24,413 nt of DNA from Hyphochytrium catenoides (Eukaryota > Sar > Hyphochytriomycetes > Hyphochytriales > Hyphochytriaceae): contig FLMG01003002.1 of assembly GCA_900088475.1 (NCBI GenBank), positions 1 to 24,413 of the forward strand, read 5' to 3'. Positions within the stretch are counted from its first letter, which is position 1; each line of letters begins with the position of its first letter. The translations under genes were made by a program, and so were the position numbers. Below are positions 1-10,124 of this stretch, one piece after another. The notes below the pieces were generated by a model. It saw nothing but the letters and a program-made list of their open reading frames with translations. It was not told the DNA's origin and did no database searches.

Positions 1-464
1 ACACCTCACGTGATTGCGGCGCTGGTGCGGGACTAGCCGGATCCAGAGTGTTTGGTTGCTTAGGTTTAGAAATATTCTCAAGCTTCCCAAGGACTTCATT
101 CACGCAATCTGCCGCTACGGTGGCAGCTAGTAGCCGGCTTTGTAGTCCTTGGCCCTCTCCCTCTTCTCCAGCTATGAGTATAGTCCTTCTTAGCGCAGTG
201 GCTACCGACATGGCATAGTTTTCACAAGTAAAAGTACCTTCATTGGGTATCCTAGTCCCTCTATCTGCCGTCGTGCCTCCATTCTCTCCATCAAGCTTGT
301 TCCTACTCTCTACACTTGGCCCTTCGCTCCCCAGAGAGACGTCTTCGACCATCCCAGAAATAGTGTCCTCCTCGTCGGGGGCTCAACCTCAGTAGGCCGC
401 CGCAGCTCCTCGGCTGATGAGCTGCTGTAATGTCTGGACAGGCGCCAGAACATCGCCGCCTCCC
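1..464 (-). CDS. Unrecognised protein, partial, runs off the left edge
   Basis: An open minus-strand frame runs from about 385 to the window edge, with an ATG at 350-352, and encodes about 117 residues. It starts acidic (MVEDVSLGSEG), continues through a mixed, non-repetitive stretch (ENYAMSVATALRRTILIAG, then LLAATVAADCVNEVLGKLEN) and ends Pro-rich. A donor-like ATCAC/GTGAGG lies at the edge near position 10, so the exon may end there. A second open segment just upstream (ATG at 451-453, reading MFWRLSRHY and ending near 387) follows an acceptor-like TCTCAG at 465-470 but is in another frame. A run of five C/G at 377-381 lies between them. They could be joined by an intron of about 70 bp, or the break could be an assembly indel. 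I recognise no family and infer coding only from composition and open length. Confidence 0.4.
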
Positions 465-494
465 CTGAGACATTAAGAATGATCTAACAGACAA

Positions 495-2132
495 AGAGTA
501 CCGAGAGATCTTATCGAGTTCGCATCCGTGATCTCCGTCTCCATCTCAGCAGCAGAAAAAGTCTGAAACGTCCTTTGTAAGCTTCTTCGCTTCTGCTTTT
601 GTCTGGAGTCTGGACATTGCGGGCGTTACTCTGATTTATTTCTGATCCATAACCAGTTACCGCTTTGAGATCATTGATGATGATTACTGGTGGACAAGGC
701 GAGAAAGCCAGAAGCCAGGCCAAGCTGGCTTCCAACAATTAGCAGAGATTACTAGGTGATGTTGTTGACTTACAATAATAGTTCTAGAGTGACTGATTTA
801 TTGCTGGAATAGAAGGAAAATGCGCTTTTTGGAAAAAAAATAGGGATAATAGAATAGCTACTACTATAACGAACTAAGAAGAAGTGGAAGAAGAAGAAGA
901 AGGATGAAGAGGAGAAGAAGACGAAAGTAGAGAGAAGAAGAAGATGAAGAGCAAGAAGAGACAAGAAAAGCTATTTATTATAAAGCCTTCGTCTCGTCAT
1001 CAGCTCGATCTGCCCCACGCTCATCATTAGTAAAGAAACAATCACGGTTGTTTTCCTCAGTGATAATGATAGAATATAATGATGGTGAGATCGACAATAA
1101 AGAAGTCTCGCTACACTGGAATCCTAGCAGAAGATTGCATAGTTGCATCACTACTACTGCTCCCTATAGAACTACGAAATGATGGGCACTGTGCATACGC
1201 GGGTCAGGACCAAAATAAGTTACTGCTGCACGACGCTGGCAACATTGACGAATAAGGCAGAGCATCTCTAACTCTATGGAAAAGAGAGAGAGATCTACTA
1301 GAGTAAATAAATGAGCAGCTGGACCGTTCTCTTGTTTGCCTTGCGGAGGTCGAGCTTGATGGTGATGACATTGTGGTTGGTGGTTCACCTCCTCCTCCTT
1401 CTCCTCCCCTTATTATTACTAAGGGATCGAGACGACTTCGCTGTATCAAAAAAAAAGCTGGGTCCTCTCTCTTTCATTTAGACATTATTATTGCCCTGGC
1501 CTTCTTTCATAATCAGAGCAGATCATCATAGGAAGAAAGCATATCTTGTATTGACAAGACAGTGTAGGATACGCGATAGTAGCCGCGGACCGCGGCATCA
1601 TGCGATCTACAAGCATCAACTCTATGGGCCTTTTTCTCTCGTATTTACAGCCGAGGTCAGAATCTTGGCCTCTCACTCGACTCCTCGCATGTAAGGGGAA
1701 ATAGTAACCGTCATTGACAAAGGAGCAGATGAAGACAAAGGACTCACCAATAGATAACTGGAAGGCAACAATAACGCAACCACCAACTGTCAGGTGCTAT
1801 TTTAGTTGTTGCTCGGTCCTACACTTCCATTGGCCGTCGTAACTAGGCTTAGTCCGTGAGCTTCATCCCTTTGATAGATTCATCTATTTACTGTTCAAAA
1901 TCTGACATAACGAAAGCCCCAGAATCCGTGGTGGATGACGACAAGAGATTAAGAGAAAAGGTCTGTGGTCCGCTGGATTTCTTGCCATCCGTTGGGGCTA
2001 TGCCCTTCAAGCCTTTACATGACAGAAGAAGACGAGGCACCGCGGCGGCCATAACCATGTAAATACTACCTTAGGTCTCGCCTATTAAGGAGATAACTAA
2101 GGCTTCCTGGTACTCCGTAGATAATATCACAA
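495..2132. other. Stretch without a recognisable gene
   Basis: Only short open frames without splice-supported continuation or recognisable motifs occur here. It holds a purine-rich tract (879-965). Unrecognised exons of the left-edge gene could lie near 511-738 on the minus strand, but I could not join them in phase. Confidence 0.5.
879..965. repeat. GAA-rich purine tract
   Basis: About 87 bases on the plus strand are almost only A and G in irregular GAA/GAAG units. Such homopurine-homopyrimidine runs are common in introns and spacers. The runs of Ser, Phe and Leu in its minus-strand translation are a by-product of the repeat and are not protein evidence. Confidence 0.8.
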
Positions 2133-2393
2133 ATGGGATCGCAAAGAAAGATTCTTAGGGGAGATTGGAAAATGGTTGGAATCTCAGAGGCTAGTGTAGA
2201 GCTTGTTGTAGCTCTTGATGGGGGCAGAAAGGTAGCTCATCAAGGACGTATCTACCACTCATCAGAAGGCCTCTTTGATTATGTTGTCAAAGACAGAGTG
2301 ATGCTCCTGGGCTCTGTTATTATGCACGATGACAAAAATATCCCGAAAGGAGCACTTCAAGTTCTATTAGAATTCTTTCCCTGGATTGCCTAG
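2133..2393 (+). CDS. Possible exon or small ORF, unrecognised
   Basis: An 86-codon frame begins with ATG and ends with TAG. Its composition is more protein-like than that of other frames nearby: it includes ASVELVVALDGGRKVAHQGR and then a Val/Leu-rich stretch with LLGSVIMHDDKNIPKGALQV. It is not driven by a simple repeat. I recognise no family and see no confident partner exons. It may be a real small gene, an exon, a decayed mobile-element fragment or chance. Confidence 0.2.
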   Translation: MGSQRKILRGDWKMVGISEASVELVVALDGGRKVAHQGRIYHSSEGLFDYVVKDRVMLLGSVIMHDDKNIPKGALQVLLEFFPWIA

Positions 2394-3021
2394 TGGATCC
2401 GCAATCGAGTCACCCTGGCTGTTTGCTGCACTTGTACCGCAGTGAAAGCTATCATCAAGCACTACTTGCTACTACGCACGCCCCAGGGACACAGAAAGAG
2501 TTATGGCGAGATCGCTCTTTATCGCAGCTGCATGCCCTCTCACCATCCGCTACTAGTTCTACAGCACTACAGACCTTTACTGACAACCAAGGCAGGAAAG
2601 GCGGAGACAATAAGAACTCAACCATAAGATGCGATGGAGCAGAATCTCAGTAGTAAGGCTTCTCTTTTAGACTGAGAGATCCCAAAATATCAAGAGACAT
2701 GGCAGATACTTCCTCTGGATTTGAGTGCTTCTTGCCTTCGTTGGGCGGAGAGGGGAGAGGTTTGAATGAGCTAAAGGATTACTGTTGAGAAAACAGGACA
2801 GGCTTCCCTCCAACGAAGTACAAGACCCTGAATGATAGACCAGAGAGACTGCTTTATCAACTCCAAATCAGGCATATTACCGAAATCACATTCCGAAGCT
2901 AACTACCCGAGATTAAGAGCTGAGTTATAAACCACATCACGCTTAGGAGAATAAGCGTTTATGGTTCAGGCGTAGGTAAATTCGTGAAGCCTGCGTGTTG
3001 CTAGAAAGGTAGGTACAAGTA
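2394..3021. other. Stretch without a recognisable gene
   Basis: I see no motif, RNA gene or repeat that can be supported here. The short open frames overlap one another and look like chance. Confidence 0.5.
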
Positions 3022-3228
3022 GTGCTTTGTGTTTGTGTTTGTGAAGAACAGCTGGGTCGTACAAGGGACAAGAGGGGCGGAAAGGGAGAGGACTTGGACC
3101 TTGAGGTGCTGGTTTTACGAGGAGGCATCATCGAGGGTATCACTGTCCCTTCGCTCAGCTTCGATATCCGCAGTCAGTCCGACCCTGTATCTGTCTATCT
3201 TCCGCATCTCAAGAAACCCATGAAGTAG
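3022..3228 (+). CDS. Possible exon or small ORF, unrecognised
   Basis: A 68-codon frame ends in TAG. From about residue 20 it reads EDLDLEVLVLRGGIIEGITV followed by PSLSFDIRSQSDPVSVYLP, an alternating hydrophobic pattern like beta strands rather than a low-complexity translation. Its start is uncertain because the annotated Met may be a non-ATG codon, and the first residues come from a GT-rich stretch. No family is recognised and no neighbouring exon could be joined. Confidence 0.2.
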   Translation: MLCVCVCEEQLGRTRDKRGGKGEDLDLEVLVLRGGIIEGITVPSLSFDIRSQSDPVSVYLPHLKKPMK

Positions 3229-3666
3229 AAGTGGAACTAGTAGTTTATAAGTCACAGCCTTTGGTCGTTTTGTTTGTTGCTTGGCGGTTTGCTCTATCTC
3301 TTTGTCCCTCTGTGTGTCACCACGTCAGCTCATCCCACCTGATAAAATCGCCTCTAGTGCAATTCTGGCTCGCGGCTCCGTGCAGCCTACCTCAACCTGA
3401 AAGCTACTTAGTAAGAGAAATCCAGCTTCCAGTGGAAACTGCCCGCACTCATGGCGCTTTGCTGCAGTTGAGGGCGCTCTGACCCTACGAGGCCATAAGA
3501 GACAGAATGAGAGTCAAGAGGAGGAGAGAGATATCGCCATCAGGACTGGTGAAAAACTGCAGCCACACGTACATCACAACTGCTGCCTGCTCCCACCCAC
3601 TGCCGTCACCGCAAAAATCAAACCAACACCCTAGCTAGGATGGGTGGGCTTCGAGAAAAATACAGT

Positions 3667-3689
3667 AAAGTACTGGAGTACAGTACTTT
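3667..3689. repeat. Perfect 9-bp inverted repeat (hairpin)
   Basis: AAAGTACTG at 3667-3675 is the exact reverse complement of CAGTACTTT at 3681-3689, separated by five bases. A T-rich run follows on the plus strand. Its function is unknown. It lies in non-coding DNA. Confidence 0.6.
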
Positions 3690-3930
3690 TGGTTTTTATG
3701 CACCACTCACAGCTCCTCTAAGGCGCCGTGCTATGGGGAAGAAAGGGAGGGAGGGGCTTTGAAAAGAAGTATGACGAAATGAATACTTTAGAGGGTGGTT
3801 TTGGTCGCCACCGCCATAGAAATCAATAAAGAAATTCACCCTTGATGTCAGCCTTTTGGTCCCTGATCTCGACTAAGATGAAGAACGACCAGAACAGCCG
3901 AGAGAGGCAAGAAGAGACAGCAGTGTCGTT

Positions 3931-3944
3931 TAGAGAAAGAGAGA

Positions 3945-3990
<46 letters not shown>

Positions 3991-4003
3991 GAGAGAAAGG
4001 AGA
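3931..4003. repeat. (GA)n microsatellite
   Basis: A nearly pure GA tract on the plus strand is interrupted by single GGG, GC and AAA changes. Apparent Arg-Glu or Ser-Leu proteins here come from the repeat. Confidence 0.9.
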
Positions 4004-4300
4004 GAAGGGCCCAACTTTTACATGCTCTTTTACTGAATTTCTCCTTCCTCCTTTTCTGTATTCTGCAGAAACGGAGGCTCTGTTCTTAGGAAGATGGTTC
4101 TTGACTTGCCTTCTCCCCCATCGCTCTGTCTCGCAGCCCCTCCATCTCTGCTTGGCTGTTTAGAGTTGCCTTTCCATGTCTCCTTGGAGCTCTGTCTTCC
4201 TCCTTGTCCCTCTCTCTCTCCCGGCCTCCCTTTCCCCCTCCCCCCCAATGGCTGCACTGTCCTTAGTCTCGTCTCCTGTTTATGCAGGACATCTGACAAC

Positions 4301-4410
4301 CATGGGGGTTACTCACCCATGATCCGACGATTCCCCCCAACGATAGGACTTCTGGTGGGGATAAACTCTTACCATAGGTAAGAGGTAGGGGGTAACCCCC
4401 GCTATCGGAT
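4301..4410. repeat. Palindrome-rich block, possible structured RNA or element end
   Basis: Several inverted repeats are packed into 110 bp. CTCTTACC (4366-4373) pairs with GGTAAGAG (4377-4384) across a 3-base loop. GGGGGTTAC (4304-4312) is the reverse complement of GTAACCCCC (4392-4400). ATCCGA (4322-4327) matches TCGGAT (4405-4410). CATGGG (4301-4306) matches CCCATG (4316-4321). Some pairings cross each other, so not all can form at once. I do not recognise a tRNA, snRNA or 5S rRNA in it. A MITE-like element is possible. Confidence 0.4.
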
Positions 4411-5174
4411 TCTTTTGCGGTGTGGCCCTTAATAAAAAGACAGGCATGAAGGATGGCCACTGGCCCTAAATAAATGTAGGGACAAGCGAAGAAATCAAGC
4501 AAATGCAGAATGGCCGGCAGTACGCGCACACTGAGAAACGCGAGACAGAGCGCGAGACAGAGAGAGAGGCGGTAGGAGGAGACGAGACAAGGCGGAAGAG
4601 ATATCACAAAAGTGCCGCAAACATCAGCGCGAGGCGGAAAGGAGGTGGAGATTTTGCGGGCAAGCGCAAAAGGCAAAAGGGCGAACTCCTTGGAGCTCCA
4701 TAAAAGTTCCGCATCAGGCTTCATTAAGGCGACGCCGGCTCGGTTCATTATCAGTCAATTGATCTGTAACGCAACTCGCTTGGCAATAGCATTATCGTGT
4801 TGAGGCGGCTTAGTGGGGCTTTGCTTTCTCCAATTTGTATGTGCTCGCTCCCGAGGGGGACACGCCTTATTTTTCGCCATAGTTTGGGCTCTTGTCTCTA
4901 AGGACTTTCTGCTTGAAAGGAAACTTGCCAGGACTGTCGAGAATGGCATCTTGTCCCTAAGCGCTCTGGAAGCAAAGTTTACTCCTTCGGTGCTATCTCC
5001 TCCTCTCTTCTAACGTTTTTTTGCCGCTCCAACCGTTGAAAGGTTGCTGAGCTGCGCATCTTTTGTGAGCAATGAGGAAGCGTCATTGTAGGCCCTAGCT
5101 TTTCTTTCTTTAAGCTTGTTCACAACCTACTGGCTGTTTAAAGGTGCAAGAAGGAGAGGACACACCTCTTCCAG

Positions 5175-7694
5175 ATGGGCAACACCTCCTCTGGCTCTTC
5201 CACCAAATTTAGTCAGCTTCAGCACATTGGCGCCGATGACCAGCCGACTCTTGGTGCTTTTGGGAGAAGAGCGAGACGGCAGAGAAGACAAAGCGACTCC
5301 AAGGGTGAGATGGTCTTGTTGGTGCTGAAGTCTCTGCTCAAACGAGAGCCGAGGACTGGGGAAAGAGCAAACAGCCATCAGCAGCCCCACCACCGATCCG
5401 GAGAAGACGGCAAAACAAGAGAGTTCTCTCTCTCTCCAAAACAGCAGCTACAGCGCGCTGAGAACGGGCTCTTTGCCTATGACTTACCGGCAGACGTGGC
5501 TGGGGACGCCGATTATATCACAAAGCTGGACACACCAGAAGAGGTAGAGGAATGGCTCGTAGCGCCTTCATCCTCTCAGCATCAATCTCTCACACCTCCA
5601 ATAGAGAGAGAAGAGGGTGAAGAGGATGACGCCGACGATGAGGAAGCACCGACCCAGAGTCCCAGTCAGAGTGGGGACGAGCGGCTGACGGAATGCAGCT
5701 CGACAGACAGAGACGCAGATGAAGACGAGGATGAAGAGAGAGAGATCATTATCTCCTCTGATCCTGAGGACAACTACAGCCTCGTTCTTACCAAGGATAA
5801 CGCTCGGACGTACCAGAGAAAGCGTATCTACCATGCGTTCCATAGCACTGACGCCAGATCAACGGGCGGGGCGCCGCAATGGTACATTCACGCTGATGAC
5901 GGCACTGTTCGAATCGTTAGCGACGCAAAATTCGATGAGACCTATGAAGCAGTTGCAGGAGAGAAGCATCAGTATAGGAAGAAGGGCCTGGTCCTTGCCG
6001 TGCAGATATCAAACACCACTATACCTAGCCCTTCTGGCCAGTATGGAACTGGCCAGCTGGGAGACTTCCTCCTTCAAGATGAAAAGGGAGAACAATGGAG
6101 AGAGAATGAGACCACCTTCCACGCGAAATATGAGGAACTGTCTGACCACTTGGAGCGTATTGTTCGAGCGGGACTTCCAGCGGCATCCGACCTTCCAACA
6201 GGAAGTCAGATTCAGACGATTGAAGCTAAAAGAATAGAGAAAGTGAACGCAATGCTTTCCACATTGAATGACTGGAACTTCGACATGTTCACCCTTGCAA
6301 GGCTGACGTACAACGGCGCCCTAGTCCTTGTTGGGGTGCAGCTCTCGCGAAACCACCAGTTCTCCGCGCGGCTAGGCATTGCAGAAGCGACCATCAAGAA
6401 TTTCTTTTCAGAATTGGAGCGTGGCTACCTCTCAAATCCGTACCATAATTCTACACATGCAGCGGACGTTCTCCAGACGACCAACTCTCTGATTGTACGA
6501 TCGGGCTTCTTGGAGAGGATGCGCCCTTATGAGCTGTTAGCGGTTTTGGTGGCAGCTGCTGGGCATGATATTGGTCACCCTGGGACAACCAATAGCTTCC
6601 AGATCCTAACAGGCGCAGAGTTGGCAATTCAGCACAATGATCAAAGTGTGCTCGAGAATTATCACTGCGCGAAGACCTTTACGATTCTCAACAGACCGCA
6701 ATGTGCTCTGGCGAAGGGACTGTCATTGGATGAGTATAGAGACTTCAGGAAGATCGTTATCTCTTGCATCCTTGCCACTGACCTCGCAAACCATACAAAG
6801 TATATGAACGACCTAGGAAACGCACAGAGAGAAGGGTTCAATTTCTCTCTCACTCAGCATCGCTCAGCATTCTTCAACATGGTCATCAAGTGTGCAGATG
6901 TCTCGCACGTAGCGAAGTGCACTGATCTTCATATTCGATGGAGCGATCTTGTCCAGCAGGAGTTCAAAAGCCAAGCAGAGAAAGAGAGGGTCCTGGGCAT
7001 TCCGGTCACCACGGTGGTGACAACAGATCCCGTAGAGAATGCCAAGGGACAGATCGGGTTCATCACTTATCTTTGCGGACCAATGTTCTACGCCTACTGC
7101 GATGTGACCCATACGAAGTCTCTCAGAAGAAGGATTGCTAAGAACCTTCGCTATTGGGAGGCAGTTGCAGATGGGAGGAGAGTGCTGCATGAACCATGTC
7201 ACCCGTCTGCAGAAACTGGTAGTGTCTCTGTGGAAAGCACTCAGGATGATTGCCAGTCGGACTCTTACTCGGCGCATGTGGGGCGGAGTCTAAGGGTAGA
7301 CTCCCGGGTAGAGTCGAAGGATGGAGACAGAAGTGAGAATACGGGCTCTCCGGGCTCATCTCCAGACGCGTCTTCACAATCTCATGCATCCTCTACCACC
7401 CGGAGCCGGCGGCGGCAGAAGACAGAGGAGAAACGACAGGACACTGATAAATCCAGAGAAAGACAAAGCAAGCCAAGTGGTGTGGACTTATCTCTCTACA
7501 GCCGGTCCATGCGCAAGGTGACAAGTGATAGCGCCCTTGTGCGGCAGGTGAACTTGGAAGAGAAACTGCAGCTGCTTCGCTTCCACAAGAGCCAATCCTT
7601 TCGCGCGGGGCTTACCATCGATGGTCTGGGAGAGAGTGGACTAGGTAACAAAAGCCCGAACACAGGAGAGGAAGAGGATAGTAAGAGAGACTAG
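5175..7694 (+). CDS. Class I 3',5'-cyclic nucleotide phosphodiesterase, single exon
   Basis: The protein hydrolyses cAMP and/or cGMP to the 5' monophosphate and so ends cyclic-nucleotide signalling. The start is supported by an in-frame TAA at 5139-5141. The N-terminus MGNTSSGSS, with Gly2 and Ser6, fits N-myristoylation and suggests membrane attachment. Residues 20-200 are Arg-, Ser- and acid-rich. The catalytic domain spans about 360-675: YHNSTH (H424, H428), the HDxxHPGxxN signature (H464, D465, H468), CADVSH (D575) and the substrate-clamping glutamine Q626 in KGQIGF. Several spacings equal those of human PDE4 (4, 36 and 51 residues), so both metal sites look intact. The tail after 680 is Ser/Arg-rich, probably phosphorylated, with no known domain. 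No GAF domain or membrane segment is seen. Nucleotide preference cannot be told. It has no intron, unlike its neighbours. Confidence 0.95.
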   Translation: MGNTSSGSSTKFSQLQHIGADDQPTLGAFGRRARRQRRQSDSKGEMVLLVLKSLLKREPRTGERANSHQQPHHRSGEDGKTREFSLSPKQQLQRAENGLFAYDLPADVAGDADYITKLDTPEEVEEWLVAPSSSQHQSLTPPIEREEGEEDDADDEEAPTQSPSQSGDERLTECSSTDRDADEDEDEEREIIISSDPEDNYSLVLTKDNARTYQRKRIYHAFHSTDARSTGGAPQWYIHADDGTVRIVSDAKFDETYEAVAGEKHQYRKKGLVLAVQISNTTIPSPSGQYGTGQLGDFLLQDEKGEQWRENETTFHAKYEELSDHLERIVRAGLPAASDLPTGSQIQTIEAKRIEKVNAMLSTLNDWNFDMFTLARLTYNGALVLVGVQLSRNHQFSARLGIAEATIKNFFSELERGYLSNPYHNSTHAADVLQTTNSLIVRSGFLERMRPYELLAVLVAAAGHDIGHPGTTNSFQILTGAELAIQHNDQSVLENYHCAKTFTILNRPQCALAKGLSLDEYRDFRKIVISCILATDLANHTKYMNDLGNAQREGFNFSLTQHRSAFFNMVIKCADVSHVAKCTDLHIRWSDLVQQEFKSQAEKERVLGIPVTTVVTTDPVENAKGQIGFITYLCGPMFYAYCDVTHTKSLRRRIAKNLRYWEAVADGRRVLHEPCHPSAETGSVSVESTQDDCQSDSYSAHVGRSLRVDSRVESKDGDRSENTGSPGSSPDASSQSHASSTTRSRRRQKTEEKRQDTDKSRERQSKPSGVDLSLYSRSMRKVTSDSALVRQVNLEEKLQLLRFHKSQSFRAGLTIDGLGESGLGNKSPNTGEEEDSKRD

Positions 7695-7790
7695 CTCAGT
7701 GGTTAGGCGTTCGCCTCGCTTGCTGTGGGGCTTTCTTCTAATGGGCGCCTCTTCTGGTTGCGCAAGATCAGGTCCGATCCTCTCTGGAGA
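7684..7790 (+). other. tRNA-like A-box/B-box sequence (possible SINE fragment or degenerate tRNA)
   Basis: TAGCTCAGTGG at 7692-7702 matches the Pol III A box and is followed by TTAGGCGTTCGCCTCGC, as in the 5' half of an Ala-type tRNA. GGTCCGATCC near 7770 resembles a B box. CTTGC (about 7719) and GCAAG (about 7763) could pair as a 5-bp stem around an insert of about 38 bases. The acceptor and T stems pair poorly, so a working tRNA is unlikely. The A box begins on the TAG stop codon of the phosphodiesterase gene. Confidence 0.3.
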
Positions 7791-8154
7791 GACAGATAGA
7801 GAACGGAGCACTAGGAAAGAGGAAGGTGTGTGTCTCTTAGGCTTCTTCTCCTAGCGGATTATCAAGAGGGAAGAGCTTATCGTGCATTGTACATCGGGAA
7901 AGCACAGGTCTAGACCGCTTTTTACTTTTATTTATTTATTGCAGCCATCGTCGTACAGAGAGAGAGAGAGAGAGAGAAGTAAAGGTGGATGTAGCGCTCT
8001 CCTCGCGGATGATTTTTCAGAGTAATAAAGACTGGCTAATTGACTGTCATGTAAGATCATACGCTTTTTTCCAGCATCTCGTGCAAGACTCTCCTACTTC
8101 ACTATTCGGCCTGTCTGTCTGTCTCTCTCTCTCTCTCTTCTCCTCTCATAGCAT
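7695..8154. other. Convergent intergenic region
   Basis: This is the 460-bp spacer between the ends of the phosphodiesterase (+) and the 8-10 kb gene (-). Beyond the tRNA-like stretch it holds a short GA tract (7957-7977), a CT tract (8109-8141) and an AT-rich run, TTTTACTTTTATTTATTTAT, at 7920-7939. AATAAA-like signals occur but none is decisive. Confidence 0.5.
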
Positions 8155-8705
8155 TTAGAAGTTCCCTCTTAGGGCTCCTTTGCTTCTCGATAGCGCATCT
8201 GCGTACTTCGCGCCCAAGTCTTTCCGGATTGCATTCCTCTTTCCTCCCGTCTCTCCTTCTCCGCTTTTCTCTCCTAGTCTGCCCTGATAGTCCAGCTCGT
8301 ACGTGGTGGCAAAGCGAGAGTCCATGTAAAGCTTGTACTTCTCGGCGTAAGACGTGGAAGGAGAGCTCCACTTCGCTGCGGCCTCCACAGGATCTGTCTT
8401 CTTCTTTCTTTGCTTATCCTATGAAATGTAGTTGACGAGAGTGAAGACCGGACAATGGCAGAAGAGGGCGGTAAGAAATGAGAAAGAGGGGAGAGGCAAA
8501 GAGAGAGAGAGAGAGAGAGGTCGAAAGGGTCCATTGTTAACTTCACTACGTAAATAAGGAGGAAATGAGAGCCACAGAGAATGATGCATCACGAGGAAGG
8601 CCCACAAAAGAAAGTGAGCTAGAGGAAGAGAGAGAGACACACACACAGAGGGAGAGAGAGAGAGAGAGAGAGGATAAGAGAGAGAGGAGATAAGAGAGAG
8701 AGGAG

Positions 8706-8764
<59 letters not shown>

Positions 8765-9248
8765 CCGTCAACCTCTTTCTTATCGTGAATCTTCCTATTT
8801 AGTACATAGAGATCATCCTGGAGCTTCGCCTTCTGCTGCTTCAGCGCGACCTTTCTCGTCAGCGGTGTTGAGTGAGACAGACCAGAGCCTACGGGAGGGG
8901 GAGAGATAGAGAGAGACGACGTGGCGGCCTTCTTTCCTTCTGAGGTCTCCGCAGGCTGTCCGTTGCTTTCCCGAGAGGAAGACGCTGACGAGCCACTCGA
9001 CTGGTTTGTCCTCTGTCTAATAACGGGACCACCGAGGATGTTTCTCTCCTCTCCCTCACACACTGTCCCTGACTTGACCAGCTCCTCGATCTCCTGCGAG
9101 CTACGGAGCTTGCCAGCCACAAGTCTTCGCTGTGAGGACAATAAGAGCAATAGAGTTAGCCCACAGGGGAAGAACTTTCGCTATTATCAGAGCAGTCGCT
9201 TGTGGCATTGAAGGGGAGAGAGAGAGAAAGAGAGCGAGAGCGAGCGAG

Positions 9249-9282
<34 letters not shown>

Positions 9283-10086
9283 AGAGAGAGAGACCAGAGC
9301 GATTGGAGAGAGAAAGAAAGAGTGTGTGTGTAGGGGGTGTGAACCGGGGGGAGAGAGAGAGAGAGAGAGAGACCAACGAGAGAGAGTGACAGGTCGTCAG
9401 ACAGAGAGAAAGAAAACAATGGGAGACGAGCAATGGAGAGACAAAGCAATCGAGTCAAAAAGAGGAGGAAGAAAGAGAGGGAAAAAGAAAAAAGAGACAA
9501 GCCAGACAGACAGGCAGAGAGCTAGGGAACTAGCGAGAGAGGGAGAGAGAGCCCTGGGGACCTGCTGAGGGGAAGCGATCTGGGGCGCGTGTTGAGGCGG
9601 AGGCAACGCCGCTAAACTCTTGGCGGGAACCTTGACGCTGTCTTTTGGCATGACGCCTGGCCCTTCTAAAGACTGCAGACCTGCCTTCAATTGCTGAAGA
9701 GAAAACAGAAGACAGTGGGAAGGACAGGATAAGCAGAGAGAGGGAGACGGAGTGAGAGAGAGAGAGAGAGTTAAAGAGAGTTAAGTTGGAAGGAAGCTTT
9801 AACAGAACTTTATCAGGAAGAGGAAGGTTGGACCGTTATCAGAGACATGAGAAAGAGAGGGACACATCCTGAGTTGATGAAAATCTGTGTCAAGGCGTCT
9901 AAAGAGAGGGAAGAGGTGGTCTGCTCCTGCCCTCAAACCTTTGCTCATTTTTCATCTCCATCCTTCTAACCCGATCGTGCCGTTCTCTCTTTCTCTCTCC
10001 CCGTATCGTCTATTACCTCCGTGTCGTACCCTTCTTGCCCTTGCTCTTTCTCTCGGTCAAATACACCTCCTTTGCCTTGCTTTTGT

Positions 10087-10124
<38 letters not shown>

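Larger units (their letters stand above)
3229..5174. other. Gene-poor stretch upstream of the phosphodiesterase
   Basis: This stretch should hold the promoter and 5' UTR of the phosphodiesterase, but no defined core promoter element is evident. It contains a 9-bp hairpin (3667-3689), a GA microsatellite (3931-4003) and a palindrome-rich block (4301-4410). A 161-codon minus-strand frame crosses the last of these and is Leu-rich without family motifs. Confidence 0.5.

Noticed and set aside
4263-4748. 161-codon minus-strand frame
   Set aside because: It is Leu/Ser/Pro-rich without motifs, crosses the palindromic block and has no supporting splice sites.
8419-9150. 243-codon minus-strand frame
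   Set aside because: Its first part is exon 8773-9129. The long Ser-Leu tail is the CT strand of an intronic microsatellite.
9132-9568. Arg-Glu or Ser-Leu repeat proteins on both strands
   Set aside because: They are translations of (GA)n/(CT)n tracts with no independent coding signal; the same applies at 3.9, 8.7, 11.2, 23.3 and 23.8 kb.
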